Shown: positions 43,525 to 53,457 of the stretch, piece by piece
How the letters are laid out: each line of letters opens with the position of its first letter
How positions within the stretch are numbered: position 1 is the first letter of the stretch
From: Sphingobacterium faecale
Lineage (GTDB): Bacteria; Bacteroidota; Bacteroidia; Sphingobacteriales; Sphingobacteriaceae
NCBI RefSeq assembly: GCF_016746095.1
Contig: NZ_JAERTY010000004.1
Location: 62,001 to 126,000 of the forward strand
DNA: 64,000 nucleotides
Reading direction: 5' to 3'
The notes under the pieces: model-generated
Database searches by the model: none
Told to the model about the DNA's origin: nothing
What the model saw: only the letters and a program-made list of their open reading frames with translations
Program-made: the position numbers and the translations under genes

Positions 43525-45660
43525 TCAGTTTTGTTTTTCTTTATTAAACATATTACCAATCTCACGGCTTATCTTTCTGAAAATAGGTGCTGTCTGAATG
43601 TGTTCATATTCATCGATATGAGAGTCAGCCTGACGACTAGGGAATAACAAGATTAAGTTTTGGTTTTTATAGTAGCGTCCCACTCTTCGCGCCAAACCAT
43701 CCAAAGAATCGCGGTAAGAGACTTCTCCATTTCGAGAAGACACAAAAACGAGTAAGGAGTCGACATTACTAAATGTCGCCAAGCCGTAGATATTGTCCCA
43801 ATCTTCATAATTTGAAAAATGCAAAGGCACACTGGATTTAAGAAGTTTTTGAACTTCTTCTGTCGCCCCCACTGTCCTCGAATTACAAATAAAGTTCACT
43901 GGAAGGGATAATTCTTGCGCTAGCTTCAATATCTTTTCCATCCAATAGGTAAATCCAAATTCAGACTCTGCCAAAGGAGGAACAAATACGGTAATGGACT
44001 TATGTGAAATCAATGGTTTCTCAAGTCTACACATAAATAAAGTAGTGTCTGTTGTATTTAGAATACTCTCTGTCTTTTCACCCACAATCTTCTCTACAAA
44101 TGAAACAGCACTAGGCCACCCCATAATGATACAATCCGCAAAAACATGTTTCGACATTCTAGAGATACCAGCTGCAATATTATAGTCGATAGTAGTCACC
44201 AGTTCAACCTCTGTCTCCGAGCCTGAAGCATACTTGGCCATACTATCAAGGTTCCTTCGGGCTTCTATCAAATTACGTTCGGCCCGTTCGTTGTCAGGGA
44301 CGACGCTCAAAATACTTAATGGGTAATGAGACTTCTTGGATTTGATTAAAGTCGCAAAATCCAAAATAGGCTCCATGGTGCTAAGATTGGCAATGGGAAT
44401 CATTATTTGCTCTTCCCCCTCTTCTACGTGCTCCACATGTGCGTCATCCTGATGCCCCTCCATGACGACTTTCTTAGATGCACTCTCCGTGACCATGGTC
44501 GCTACGATACAGGTTACCAGGATAAGTAGAATGGTACCATTCAACACATTTTCATCAATAATATTATTACTGTACCCCACCATAATGACGGCTAGAGTTG
44601 CGGCGGCATGGGCATTGCTCAATCCAAAGATTAGGTTTCTTTGATTCTTCGAATATTTAAAAATCAACTGGGTCACTGTGGCTGCCAAGTATTTACCTGA
44701 TATCGCAACAACAGTCAATGTACCTGCCACAATAAGTGCCATCGGTCCCTTTGTCAATACACTCACGTCTACAATCATCCCCACAGAAATCAAAAAGAAA
44801 GGAATAAAAATAGCGTTACCGATAAACTCTATACGGTTCATAAGTGCCGAAGAGTGTGGAATCAACTTATTCAATGCTAGTCCAGCAACAAAGGCTCCTA
44901 TGATAGGCTCCAACCCTGCCATCTCCGCCAAGAAAGCCGCAAAGAACACTACAGTAAGTACAAAAATATAATGCCCTGTTTTTTCCGATTCGATTCTTTC
45001 GAAAAACCATTTCGCGATTTTAGGAATGATACCGAACATTATAAAAAGGAAAATGGCAAATGAAACGCCTAACGTAACCCAGAACTCTTGATTTATATTT
45101 CCTTGGGAAGCGCCCGTGATGACGGCTAGAATAATCAAAACTGCCGTATCTGTCAATATCGTACCTCCGATGGTAATGGCGACAGCTTCATGTTTTGAAA
45201 TACCATATCTATTAACAATAGGATAAGAAACCAATGTGTGGGTAGCAAACATACTCGCAATCAATATGCTGGGCAACACGTCATACCCCAATAGGTAATG
45301 ACAAACAGGAAAACCTATAGCTATTGGAATCGCAAAAGTAAAAAAACCAAACATCACGCTCTTGTGCTTGGTTTTCTTAAACTCATTCATATCTAACTCA
45401 AGTCCCGCAATAAACATGATATATAAAAGACCAATTGTCGAAAAAAGATTTACCGCTGAGCTCTTCTCCAGCCAGTTAAGCCCATGAGGTCCAATAATGA
45501 CCCCAGACAGAATCAAACCTATAATACCGGGTACACGTATCGGCCGCAATAATATGGGCGACAAGAGTATTATAAAAAGTACTAAAGAAAAGACAAGTAC
45601 GGGGTTAGTGAGAGGGGCTTCAAATGCGTTAGCTAAATGTTCAAAAATCTTACTACTCAT
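43525..45660 (-). CDS. CPA2-family cation:proton antiporter with universal-stress-like C-terminus
   Basis: The 711-residue inner-membrane protein has about 12 transmembrane helices in residues 15-400 with CPA2 landmarks [30 protein letters not shown] and [19 protein letters not shown]. The C-terminal 300 residues are soluble and resemble two degenerate universal stress protein (UspA-like) folds ([30 protein letters not shown]). It is expected to exchange Na+ or K+ for protons, with the soluble part as sensor. It precedes icd by five bases. Ion preference is unknown. Confidence 0.9.
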   Translation of the reverse strand: MSSKIFEHLANAFEAPLTNPVLVFSLVLFIILLSPILLRPIRVPGIIGLILSGVIIGPHGLNWLEKSSAVNLFSTIGLLYIMFIAGLELDMNEFKKTKHKSVMFGFFTFAIPIAIGFPVCHYLLGYDVLPSILIASMFATHTLVSYPIVNRYGISKHEAVAITIGGTILTDTAVLIILAVITGASQGNINQEFWVTLGVSFAIFLFIMFGIIPKIAKWFFERIESEKTGHYIFVLTVVFFAAFLAEMAGLEPIIGAFVAGLALNKLIPHSSALMNRIEFIGNAIFIPFFLISVGMIVDVSVLTKGPMALIVAGTLTVVAISGKYLAATVTQLIFKYSKNQRNLIFGLSNAHAAATLAVIMVGYSNNIIDENVLNGTILLILVTCIVATMVTESASKKVVMEGHQDDAHVEHVEEGEEQIMIPIANLSTMEPILDFATLIKSKKSHYPLSILSVVPDNERAERNLIEARRNLDSMAKYASGSETEVELVTTIDYNIAAGISRMSKHVFADCIIMGWPSAVSFVEKIVGEKTESILNTTDTTLFMCRLEKPLISHKSITVFVPPLAESEFGFTYWMEKILKLAQELSLPVNFICNSRTVGATEEVQKLLKSSVPLHFSNYEDWDNIYGLATFSNVDSLLVFVSSRNGEVSYRDSLDGLARRVGRYYKNQNLILLFPSRQADSHIDEYEHIQTAPIFRKISREIGNMFNKEKQN

Positions 45661-45770
45661 AAATCGACTATAGTTCGTTTAATTACAACACACTGCAACT
45701 CTTACATTGCAAATCGTAGGTAAAGTACGAAAAAAAGTAGATTTTTGGAAAAATAAGGGTCTTTTAAGGG

Positions 45771-46988
45771 TTACTTGAATTGTATTGTTTTAATAGGAGA
45801 AATGCGCGAAATCAACATAGAGGGAATAAAAAGCGTCAATAAGGCAATAAAAACAATACTCAGATTAAGAATAACGACTGTTACAAAGTCTATCGACATC
45901 GGTACGTATTCAATATAATAAATCATTGGATCCAACTTGAAGAATCTTGTCTCATTTTGGAGCAGGTAAATAAATAAAGCAACGCTATTTCCAATCAATA
46001 ATCCATATCCGATCAAATACAATGAATTCAGCAGAAATATCTTCCGTATCTCTCGATTAATCATTCCCAAAGCCTTCAACATTCCGATTAAAAAGGTTCG
46101 CTCCAAGATGGTAATCAGCAGTGATGATATCATATTGATTACGGCAACAATCACCATAAGCACAAAAATAATGTCATCGTTCATATCCAGCATCTTCAAC
46201 CAGTTGAAGATATCAGCCAAATGCTCCACAATATTCATGGATTTCATTTCTAAAGGCAGGACATCATCGACCTGCTCTGTAGTCGCTTCCAACTGCTTAA
46301 AATCTTTTATCCGAATTTCATAAGCCCCAGCATCCCGCTCTCCTAAATTGTTAAGACGTCGAATTAAATCCAAAGAACCAATGACATAATTTTTATCCAA
46401 TTCTTCAGAATTAGTACGGAATATACCACGGACGACAAATTTACGTTTACGCGTTCTGTTGTCCTGCACAAAAGACATGATAAATCCATCATTCAATTGT
46501 AGCTTCAACCGTTCGGCCAAATAGGCTGATATCAACAATTGACTATCCCCATCCTCGGCCTGGAGATTTAAAGTATCTCCTTTTACCAACGTCTTTGCCA
46601 GAAATGATTGATCATAAGTAGACTCTACTCCTTTCAGTAGCACCCCTTCGACCTCTCCATTGACATTCATGATCCCCACCTTTGTAGCAAAAGGCGAGAT
46701 AGAAACAACGTTGGGCAGATTTCGAATCTCATCCAGCTTTGCAGCAGAAAGAGAGATTGGCGCATTCTCCGCCTGGCTCAAATCCTGTTTGGTAATAATT
46801 ATATCGCTAAAAAAACCACGCTGCTTTGCTGTTATCTCATCCTTAAACCCTCTTAAAATCGCTACAGAGAGTAAGATTGCAATAATCGCCAAGGCTAAAG
46901 CTCCAATAGTGACACGCACAATAAGCTTAGAAAAGGTACGTTGTCCCTTAAATATGATTCGCCTTGCAATAAATAACGGAAAATTCAA
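45771..46988 (-). CDS. FtsX/LolE-family lipoprotein-release-type permease
   Basis: The 405-residue inner-membrane protein has the LolC/LolE layout: one helix near the N-terminus (about 22-46, VTIGALALAIIAILLSVAIL), a large periplasmic MacB-like domain (about 50-260), and three C-terminal helices (about 265-395) that form the FtsX domain (FVLMVIVAVINMISSLLITILERT). In LolCDE it extracts lipoproteins for transfer to the outer membrane. The ATPase partner is not adjacent, so the assignment to Lol over another MacB-type system is probable rather than certain. Confidence 0.85.
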   Translation of the reverse strand: MNFPLFIARRIIFKGQRTFSKLIVRVTIGALALAIIAILLSVAILRGFKDEITAKQRGFFSDIIITKQDLSQAENAPISLSAAKLDEIRNLPNVVSISPFATKVGIMNVNGEVEGVLLKGVESTYDQSFLAKTLVKGDTLNLQAEDGDSQLLISAYLAERLKLQLNDGFIMSFVQDNRTRKRKFVVRGIFRTNSEELDKNYVIGSLDLIRRLNNLGERDAGAYEIRIKDFKQLEATTEQVDDVLPLEMKSMNIVEHLADIFNWLKMLDMNDDIIFVLMVIVAVINMISSLLITILERTFLIGMLKALGMINREIRKIFLLNSLYLIGYGLLIGNSVALFIYLLQNETRFFKLDPMIYYIEYVPMSIDFVTVVILNLSIVFIALLTLFIPSMLISRISPIKTIQFK

Positions 46989-47013
46989 GCTGAAATATAA
47001 TTTTGTAACTTCG

Positions 47014-47046
47014 CAAAGTTAATACTTTTTGAGTCGTTACGATAAA
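47014..47046 (-). promoter_or_regulatory. Promoter of the FtsX/LolE-type gene
   Basis: On the minus strand a perfect -7 box TAACTTTG (47014-47021) is preceded 21 bases upstream by TTTA (47043-47046). The leader to the ATG at 46988 would be about 20 bases. Confidence 0.5.
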
Positions 47047-47125
47047 CATTTCCTTGTTCTTGAATATTTTAATTGCAAACTCTTGATTTTGATTTTTTAA
47101 TTTCTAACTTTTAATTTCTTTATAT

Positions 47126-48043
47126 ATGCGTATAATCTTTATGGGCACCCCTGACTTTGCTGTAGCTTCTCTAAAAGCACTACTCGATGCCGGACAAAAC
47201 GTAGTGGCAGTAGTCACTAGCCCCGACAAACCTGCAGGCCGTGGACAAAAACTACATCAATCTGCCGTCAAATTATTTGCCTTGGAGAATAGCCTCCCTG
47301 TATTGCAACCCGAAAAGCTGCGGGCTCCCGATTTCTTAACAGCACTCGAATCCTATCAAGCCGACCTACAGGTTGTAGTTGCTTTTCGCATGCTTCCTGA
47401 AGTTGTTTGGAATATGCCTCCCTTGGGCACTATAAATGTCCACGCCTCTCTATTACCGCAGTACCGAGGCGCTGCTCCTATCAACCACGCCATTATCAAT
47501 GGTGAAAAAGAAAGTGGTGTAACCACATTCCTACTACAACAAGAAATAGACACAGGCAACATATTGTTGAACGAAAAAGTATCAATAGAAGACAGTGATA
47601 CTGCAGGAATATTACATGACAAATTAATGTATGCAGGTGCAAGAACATTAATAAAAACAATACAGGGACTAGAAAACGGTAGTATTACAGCTATTCCGCA
47701 AGACGAGGCCGAGAGTAAATCCCTCAAACATGCACCAAAAATATTCAAAGAAGACTGCGTTATTAACTGGGACAATCCTACCGATCAAGTCTACAATAAG
47801 ATTAGAGGGTTGAGTCCCTATCCTGCAGCATACACCTTATTGGATGGTAAAGTTTTAAAAATATACGAGGCCAATAAAGAACGGCTCCCTTCAAAAAGCA
47901 CTCCTGGAACTTTCGACACGGACGGGAAAAGTTTCTTAAAATTCAACACAACGGACGGATGCATCAGCTTAATCTCCCTACAGATCGAGGGTAAAAAGCG
48001 GATGTCCATTGAAGAATTTTTAAGAGGTTACCGTTTTGACTAA
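47126..48043 (+). CDS. fmt: Methionyl-tRNA formyltransferase
   Basis: The 305-residue enzyme formylates initiator Met-tRNA. The formyltransferase domain begins MRIIFMGTPDFAV and has the catalytic Asn/His region NVHASLLPQYRGAAPINHAI and the catalytic Asp in QQEIDTGNIL. The C-terminal OB-like domain starts near KIRGLSPYPAAYTLL. Length is standard. It is followed after six bases by the converging XRE gene. Confidence 0.96.
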   Translation: MRIIFMGTPDFAVASLKALLDAGQNVVAVVTSPDKPAGRGQKLHQSAVKLFALENSLPVLQPEKLRAPDFLTALESYQADLQVVVAFRMLPEVVWNMPPLGTINVHASLLPQYRGAAPINHAIINGEKESGVTTFLLQQEIDTGNILLNEKVSIEDSDTAGILHDKLMYAGARTLIKTIQGLENGSITAIPQDEAESKSLKHAPKIFKEDCVINWDNPTDQVYNKIRGLSPYPAAYTLLDGKVLKIYEANKERLPSKSTPGTFDTDGKSFLKFNTTDGCISLISLQIEGKKRMSIEEFLRGYRFD

Positions 48044-48049
48044 AACCAT

Positions 48050-48262
48050 CTATTTAACGTCTTCTTGATAAACAATAATATCACCAGGTTGGCAGTCAAG
48101 TGCTCGACAGATGGCTGCCAACGTGCTTAAACGAATTGCTTTTGCCTTTTGATTCTTTAATATGGATAGATTAGAAAGCGTTATACCAACGCGTTCGCTA
48201 AGTTCATTTAAAGAAACCTTTCTCTTTGCCATCACTTCATCCAAACGTATTACTATACCCAT
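48050..48262 (-). CDS. Small XRE-family (YozG-like) transcriptional regulator
   Basis: The 70-residue protein consists of a single Cro/CI helix-turn-helix (SLNELSERVGITLSNLSILKN, residues 17-37) followed by ALDCQPGDIIVYQED, the end typical of the YozG/YdfB-like mini-regulators that lack an effector domain. Such proteins usually bind DNA as dimers and regulate neighbouring membrane-protein genes, but no such partner is adjacent. It is divergent from rpoD, separated by 250 bases. Confidence 0.88.
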   Translation of the reverse strand: MGIVIRLDEVMAKRKVSLNELSERVGITLSNLSILKNQKAKAIRLSTLAAICRALDCQPGDIIVYQEDVK

Positions 48263-48474
48263 GATCCTCTATATTTAATTTTCTTTACTATAAAACATTT
48301 TTCCAAAAAAAAGGTTTTAAACATAGAATATTATTTTAAACATGACAATGTGTAACAGAACATAAATTTGGAACGATTTTTGATGTTAATTATCAGTTTT
48401 ACTATCTTGCATAACTACCTCAAAATGAGTAAATAAATTACAATTTTGTTACACTCAATAATCATATTTTTTTG

Positions 48475-48482
48475 TATTTTTG
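48475..48482 (+). promoter_or_regulatory. -7 box upstream of rpoD
   Basis: A perfect TATTTTTG box lies 30 bases before the rpoD ATG. A TTTG at 48445-48448 is 26 bases upstream, too far for a standard -33 element, so the upstream part is unclear. Confidence 0.5.
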
Positions 48483-48512
48483 CAACATTCCAGAAGAAAG
48501 GTATAAATTTTA

Positions 48513-49373
48513 ATGAGACAGCTCAAAATTACACAATCGATCACGAATCGTGAATCTCAATCTCTTGACAAGTATTTACATGAAATTGGTAAAGTTGACT
48601 TGATTACTGCTGAAGAAGAAGTAATCTTAGCACAACGGATTCGCGAAGGGGATCAAGTGGCATTGGAAAAACTAACAAAAACCAACTTACGATTCGTCGT
48701 ATCCGTAGCTAAACAGTATCAAAATCAAGGTCTTACTTTAGGAGACTTGATCAACGAAGGAAATCTAGGACTTATAAAAGCTGCTAAACGATTTGACGAA
48801 ACAAAAGGTTTTAAGTTCATTTCTTATGCTGTGTGGTGGATTCGTCAATCTATTTTGCAAGCTATCGCTGAACAATCACGTATCGTACGCCTTCCCCTTA
48901 ACCAAGTGGGATCATTAAGCAAAATCAGCAAAGCATTTTCAAAACTAGAACAAGAATACGAAAGAGAGCCTTCTCCAGAAGAATTAGCAGACATCTTAGA
49001 AACAACTGTAGATAAGGTATCAGATACATTAAGTAATTCAGGTAGACACGTGTCCATGGATGCTCCTTTTGTACAAGGAGAAGAAAACACCCTACTCGAT
49101 GTATTAGAAAACTCTGATCCAGATACAGATAGTTCATTGATAGATGAGTCATTATCCGAAGAGATCAAAAGATCTTTATCAACTTTGACAGAACGCGAGC
49201 GCGAGATTATCGTGTTGTTCTTCGGTCTAGGATCCAATCACCCACTTTCACTTGAAGAAATCGGTGAAAAATTCAGCTTAACGAGAGAGCGTGTACGTCA
49301 GATAAAAGACAAGGCATTACAACGCCTACGCCACACCTCCCGTAGCAAAATTTTAAAATCTTATTTAGGTTAA
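48513..49373 (+). CDS. rpoD: Primary RNA polymerase sigma factor (sigma-70/sigma-ABfr type)
   Basis: The 286-residue protein is the housekeeping sigma factor. It contains region 1.2 ([19 protein letters not shown]), region 2 ([50 protein letters not shown]), region 3 and region 4 with helix-turn-helix [21 protein letters not shown]. It lacks region 1.1 and the long non-conserved insert, as in the unusually short primary sigma of Bacteroidota, which recognises TTTG/TAnnTTTG promoters like those found throughout this window. Confidence 0.96.
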   Translation: MRQLKITQSITNRESQSLDKYLHEIGKVDLITAEEEVILAQRIREGDQVALEKLTKTNLRFVVSVAKQYQNQGLTLGDLINEGNLGLIKAAKRFDETKGFKFISYAVWWIRQSILQAIAEQSRIVRLPLNQVGSLSKISKAFSKLEQEYEREPSPEELADILETTVDKVSDTLSNSGRHVSMDAPFVQGEENTLLDVLENSDPDTDSSLIDESLSEEIKRSLSTLTEREREIIVLFFGLGSNHPLSLEEIGEKFSLTRERVRQIKDKALQRLRHTSRSKILKSYLG

Positions 49374-49393
49374 CACAAACAACCAATAAAGGA

Positions 49394-49428
49394 AAAGCGC
49401 AAGAGAATATCTTGCGCTTTATTTTTTT
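49394..49428 (+). terminator. Rho-independent terminator after rpoD
   Basis: An 11-bp perfect stem (AAAGCGCAAGA at 49394-49404 against TCTTGCGCTTT at 49410-49420) with a GAATA loop is followed by ATTTTTTT. Confidence 0.88.
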
Positions 49429-49443
49429 GATATATTTTATAAC

Positions 49444-50175
49444 TTATTGACCATAACTGGTCTTTACTGTAATATTAGCCGTCTTCAGCCTGGAGCTTGT
49501 ATTAAACACGCCACCGTAAGAAAAATCTTCGTTATCATTTTGCCCGGTAATCTGAAATATCCCCAGATCTGCTCGCAGCAAAGTACCCAATCTCGAACCA
49601 GATTCTTTTGCTATATTTTCCGCACGAGCTTTTGCGTTCTGCGATGCTTCAGCAATCAACGAAAGTTTTAAGTCCTCTAATTTAGAGTAATAATAATTAG
49701 GAGAATTCGAACTAAGCTCCACCCCCTGAGAAATCAACGTTGAAATTTCTCTTGATGCATTATCTACCTTATCCAGATCTTTGGATTCTACGCTCAGAAC
49801 CTGAGTCAAACTATAACCAGAAAAAGTATTATAGCTATTTCCACGCTCATCGGTATGGTAAGAGAAGTCTTTTGAGATATTAACGGCCTCAAACAAGATC
49901 TCATTTTCCTTTATACCTCGCTGAACCAAAAAATTCTTAACCAAGTCCCGATCTCGCTTCAACTGCTCCGACGCTTCACTGAGATCCATAGATTTACGGC
50001 TGTAGGACGCAGTCCATTTAACAATATCAGACTCAAAGTCTTTCTTTGCATTTCCTGTTACATTTATCGTATTGTTCACTTTAAACTTGTACTTATAAGC
50101 ACCAGCTAATAAAAAAGCAGAAACGACTAAAGCTAAAGCCGCTATAACACCAATTACAATTCCCGTTGATTTCAT
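49444..50175 (-). CDS. SIMPL-domain (DUF541) exported protein
   Basis: The 243-residue protein has an N-terminal membrane anchor or signal (about 5-28, VIGVIAALALVVSAFLLAG) and a SIMPL/DUF541 domain (residues about 35-240). Typical features are INVTGNAKKDF at the start, the KNFLVQRGIKENEI helix, YSLTQVLSVES and AKARAENIAKESGSRLG. Related proteins include E. coli YggE, associated with lowered oxidative stress, by unknown mechanism. Its start context is duplicated 90 bases upstream. Confidence 0.9.
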   Translation of the reverse strand: MKSTGIVIGVIAALALVVSAFLLAGAYKYKFKVNNTINVTGNAKKDFESDIVKWTASYSRKSMDLSEASEQLKRDRDLVKNFLVQRGIKENEILFEAVNISKDFSYHTDERGNSYNTFSGYSLTQVLSVESKDLDKVDNASREISTLISQGVELSSNSPNYYYSKLEDLKLSLIAEASQNAKARAENIAKESGSRLGTLLRADLGIFQITGQNDNEDFSYGGVFNTSSRLKTANITVKTSYGQ

Positions 50176-50277
50176 ATGTATATAATTTGTCTTTTATCTG
50201 TCATATGGAATATCCAAACTATATTCATTCGTGTTTGTGCAGTTGTTGCTACATGGATATTTCATATGTATATAATT
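50170..50277 (-). repeat. 18-bp duplication of the SIMPL gene start context
   Basis: On the minus strand the 18-base word AATTATATACATATGAAA, which contains the SIMPL ATG, occurs at 50187-50170 and identically at 50277-50260. The upstream copy has its own ATG at 50265 that opens a 23-codon frame. Confidence 0.75.
50194..50265 (-). CDS. Possible 23-residue leader peptide upstream of the SIMPL gene
   Basis: The ATG at 50265 sits in a start context identical over 18 bases to that of the SIMPL gene. It opens a 23-codon frame (MKYPCSNNCTNT...DR) that stops 18 bases before the SIMPL ATG. It includes two Cys and four Asn in the first 12 residues. It might be a translated leader, or just a by-product of the duplication. 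No similar peptide is known to me. Confidence 0.25.
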   Translation of the reverse strand: MKYPCSNNCTNTNEYSLDIPYDR

Positions 50278-50413
50278 ATTCTATGATCCGCAAGCTGGCA
50301 GATCGGTTTGTTTTCATTATCCACCTTATCTTCTTCTATTCAACTCCTATATATAATAATTTACGTGCCAAAAATTACATATATTCTCTTCTATGTAATT
50401 TTTCTATTCGCTA

Positions 50414-50445
50414 TTCGTGAATGCGCACCATTTTATCTAAGTTTG
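50414..50445 (+). promoter_or_regulatory. Promoter of the S9 peptidase gene
   Basis: A perfect -7 box TAAGTTTG (50438-50445) is preceded after 20 bases by TTCG (50414-50417), a weak match to the -33 TTTG. The box lies 25 bases before the ATG. Confidence 0.5.
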
Positions 50446-50470
50446 GTCTAACTGAACAATCATTTATTAC

Positions 50471-53293
50471 ATGAAGAAAACCATATCAATGTTTATTATT
50501 TGTAGCGTAACACTACCAAGTCTTATCGCACAAAAAAAACCGATAGACCATTCCAGTTATGATTTATGGAAAAATATTTCAAATGTAGATGTGTCTAAGT
50601 CTGGAAATTATATTTTCTACACTGTAAGCCCACAGGAAGGAGATGGATACATCGATTTAAAAGACAAAAAAAACAATCTATTGCAACGCTTCGAACGCGG
50701 CACTTCGCCAAAAATGACGAAAAGAGAGGATTTTTTGATCACTTTGATAAAACCACCATTCAAAGACACCCGTGAGGCTAAAATCAAAAAGAAGAAAAGT
50801 GATGACTTTCCAAAGGACTCACTTGAAATATTTAACATCAATAGTCAAAACAGAATAGCTATCGGCGCTATAAAAAACTATAAACTAGCATACTATCCAA
50901 CTAATTTCATTGCTTATACACAAGAGCTGAATAGTTCGGCAACGGCTGACAGCACAATAGCTAAAAAGGATTCCACGGCATCCAAATCTCCGAAAAAGAG
51001 CAGTATAGCTAAAAAAGAAAATGTACTTATACTTCAACAGTTGCAAACAAAAGATACGGTCCAGTTCTGGAAAACAGACAGCTATCTCTTTAGTAACGAT
51101 GAGAAATATCTTGTTTTCAGCAAAAAGACAGAAACTAAAGATAGCTCTAATGCTGACGGTCTCTATATTTACGATCTTGCAAAAAAATCGTTGAAGAAGA
51201 TTAGCAACGGTAGAGGTATATATAAAAATATAACGTTTGACGATCAAAGTAACCATCTGTCTTTTTTAGCAGACAAGAGTCCTGAAAAAGCCTTACAAAA
51301 AGATTTCAGACTTTACCTATATCATATAGGCCAAGATACTGCCCATGTAATTGCGGGTAAAAATACCAAGGGAGTTCCGCCAGAATGGTACGTATCTGGT
51401 GATGGTCAACTCAATTTTGACGAAAGCTCCAAAAGACTATTTTTTGGCCTAGCCCCTATTCCTCCAGTCAAAGATACTACACTCGTAGATTTCGAAAACG
51501 CAAAGGTGGACATATGGCACTGGAAAGACGATTACCTGATGACACAGCAACTTGTTAATCTTAAAAAAGATATGAGCAAGAGCTATGACGCAGTCTACAA
51601 TCTCGAGACCAATCAACTAATCGCACTTACTGATGACACCTTCGATCGTACAGCTTATACTGATGCAGCTACACAGGAATGGATTCTAGCCACTTCTTCT
51701 CTCGGAAATAGAATAGCCTATCAATGGCAAGCGTTTCAATTACAACAGATCTACGCTATATCGACACGGACAGGAGAAAGAAAGTCTATAAAATCAGATT
51801 GGCAAGGGCAGGCTTTTCTATCCCCTGACGCAAACTACATTGTGCTATTTGACGAAACAGAAGGTAACTGGTACAGTCATCATATCGCGAGCGGAACAGA
51901 ACAGCGCCTGAACAAAGGCCTGAATGTAAAGTTTGCTGATGAGGAAAATGACATGCCTACAGCAGCAGCAGCTTACGGCATCGCCGCTTGGGCCGAAGAT
52001 AACGGAGGTGTCTACATCAACGACAGATATGACGTCTGGTATTTTTCACTTGATGGAAAAACACAAAAATCTATCACAAATCAGTTTGGAAGGGCTAATG
52101 CTATTGTGCTTAGACCATTACTGATAAAAGACGGCACGCCCAGAAACCGAACTACGAAAATAAAAGACAATACCAAACTGTTGCTGACTAGCTTTAACGA
52201 GAAGAGCAAAGAAAATGGAATTTTCTCTGTATTGCTTTCAAAAAAACAAAATCCAACAGAAATTCTTCAAGACAAGTTTACTTTCAAGAATTTTAAGACA
52301 GATGATAAGAGCAATATCTATGTCTATACCAAAGAAAATTATACCTCGAGCCCAGACCTATATAGCACTACCGACTTTAAGGTAGAACAACGTCTCACAG
52401 ATATCAACCCTCAACAGCGGGAATACAACTGGGGAACGGCTGAGTTGGTGAAATGGACAACACCGCACGGGTATCCAGCGGAAGGAATACTCTATAAACC
52501 TGAAAACTTTGACCCAAATAAGAAATATCCGATAATAGCCTATTTCTACGAAAGGCTATCTCAGGGATTGTACAGCTATCAAGCCCCGGCCCCAACGCCA
52601 TCAAGGCTTAATATTCCGTATTTCGTCAGTAATGAATACCTTGTTTTTGCACCCGATATTCGCTATCAAACTGGGCATCCCGGAAGATCCGCCGAAGAGT
52701 ATATCAACTCCGGCATGCGTTATCTAGCAAAAAACAACTGGGTCGACTCTACTAAAATGGCTATTCAAGGTCAAAGCTGGGGAGGGTACCAAGTTGCTCA
52801 CCTTATTACAAGAACCAACATGTATGCTGCCGCTTGGACAGGAGCGCCTGTCGTCAATATGACTTCGGCCTATGGCGGTATCCGCTGGGGTACGGGCATG
52901 TCGAGACAGTTTCAATATGAGAAAACCCAGAGCCGCCTAGGTGCTACCCTATGGGAAGATAGAGAACGCTATATTGAGAACTCGCCACTCTTCTTTATGG
53001 ATGAGGTAAATACCCCAGTAGCAATCATGCACAATGACAACGACGGCGCAGTGCCATGGTACCAAGGGATTGAAATGTTTACTGCTCTCCGGAGATTAGG
53101 CAAACCTGCATGGTTACTCAACTATAATGGGGACGACCACAATTTAATACAACGTCAGAACAGAAAAGACATACAAATCAGACAAAGTCAGTTCTTCGAC
53201 CACTTTTTAAAGGGCAAACCCGCAGCGGAATGGATAAAATCAGGAGTCCCAGCAATAAACAAAGGAATAAACTGGGGATTCAACACAGAATAA
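50471..53293 (+). CDS. S9-family (prolyl oligopeptidase-like) serine peptidase
   Basis: The 940-residue exported peptidase has a signal peptide (cut near SLIAQ), a long N-terminal beta-propeller region (about 30-650) and a C-terminal alpha/beta-hydrolase domain. The catalytic triad is present: Ser769 in GQSWGGYQ, Asp in MHNDNDGAVPWYQ and His in GDDHNLIQ. Family members cleave dipeptides or oligopeptides, often after proline, in the periplasm. The propeller contains a Lys/Ser-rich insert near residue 160-185 (SKSPKKSSIAKKE). It is monocistronic, ended by a hairpin terminator. Confidence 0.94.
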   Translation: MKKTISMFIICSVTLPSLIAQKKPIDHSSYDLWKNISNVDVSKSGNYIFYTVSPQEGDGYIDLKDKKNNLLQRFERGTSPKMTKREDFLITLIKPPFKDTREAKIKKKKSDDFPKDSLEIFNINSQNRIAIGAIKNYKLAYYPTNFIAYTQELNSSATADSTIAKKDSTASKSPKKSSIAKKENVLILQQLQTKDTVQFWKTDSYLFSNDEKYLVFSKKTETKDSSNADGLYIYDLAKKSLKKISNGRGIYKNITFDDQSNHLSFLADKSPEKALQKDFRLYLYHIGQDTAHVIAGKNTKGVPPEWYVSGDGQLNFDESSKRLFFGLAPIPPVKDTTLVDFENAKVDIWHWKDDYLMTQQLVNLKKDMSKSYDAVYNLETNQLIALTDDTFDRTAYTDAATQEWILATSSLGNRIAYQWQAFQLQQIYAISTRTGERKSIKSDWQGQAFLSPDANYIVLFDETEGNWYSHHIASGTEQRLNKGLNVKFADEENDMPTAAAAYGIAAWAEDNGGVYINDRYDVWYFSLDGKTQKSITNQFGRANAIVLRPLLIKDGTPRNRTTKIKDNTKLLLTSFNEKSKENGIFSVLLSKKQNPTEILQDKFTFKNFKTDDKSNIYVYTKENYTSSPDLYSTTDFKVEQRLTDINPQQREYNWGTAELVKWTTPHGYPAEGILYKPENFDPNKKYPIIAYFYERLSQGLYSYQAPAPTPSRLNIPYFVSNEYLVFAPDIRYQTGHPGRSAEEYINSGMRYLAKNNWVDSTKMAIQGQSWGGYQVAHLITRTNMYAAAWTGAPVVNMTSAYGGIRWGTGMSRQFQYEKTQSRLGATLWEDRERYIENSPLFFMDEVNTPVAIMHNDNDGAVPWYQGIEMFTALRRLGKPAWLLNYNGDDHNLIQRQNRKDIQIRQSQFFDHFLKGKPAAEWIKSGVPAINKGINWGFNTE

Positions 53294-53319
53294 CACAAAC
53301 AAACCCCCACAAACAACAA

Positions 53320-53355
53320 AAAAAGCTCTAGAAAATAAAAAATCTAGAGCTTTTT
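53320..53355 (+). terminator. Rho-independent terminator after the S9 peptidase gene
   Basis: A 13-bp perfect stem (AAAAAGCTCTAGA at 53320-53332 against TCTAGAGCTTTTT at 53343-53355) has its T-tract in the right arm. Confidence 0.85.
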
Positions 53356-53399
53356 CATTTATTTTTTCAAAAAAAATGAAAAAAATAAAATTATCATTG

Positions 53400-53407
53400 T
53401 ATTTTTG
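53400..53407 (+). promoter_or_regulatory. -7 box upstream of the glutamine synthetase gene
   Basis: A perfect TATTTTTG lies 50 bases before the ATG at 53458. No -33 TTTG is seen at the usual distance. Confidence 0.45.
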
Positions 53408-53457
53408 AACAGAAAAAGACAACAATAGCACAAAAACACAACCAACTCCACAACAAA

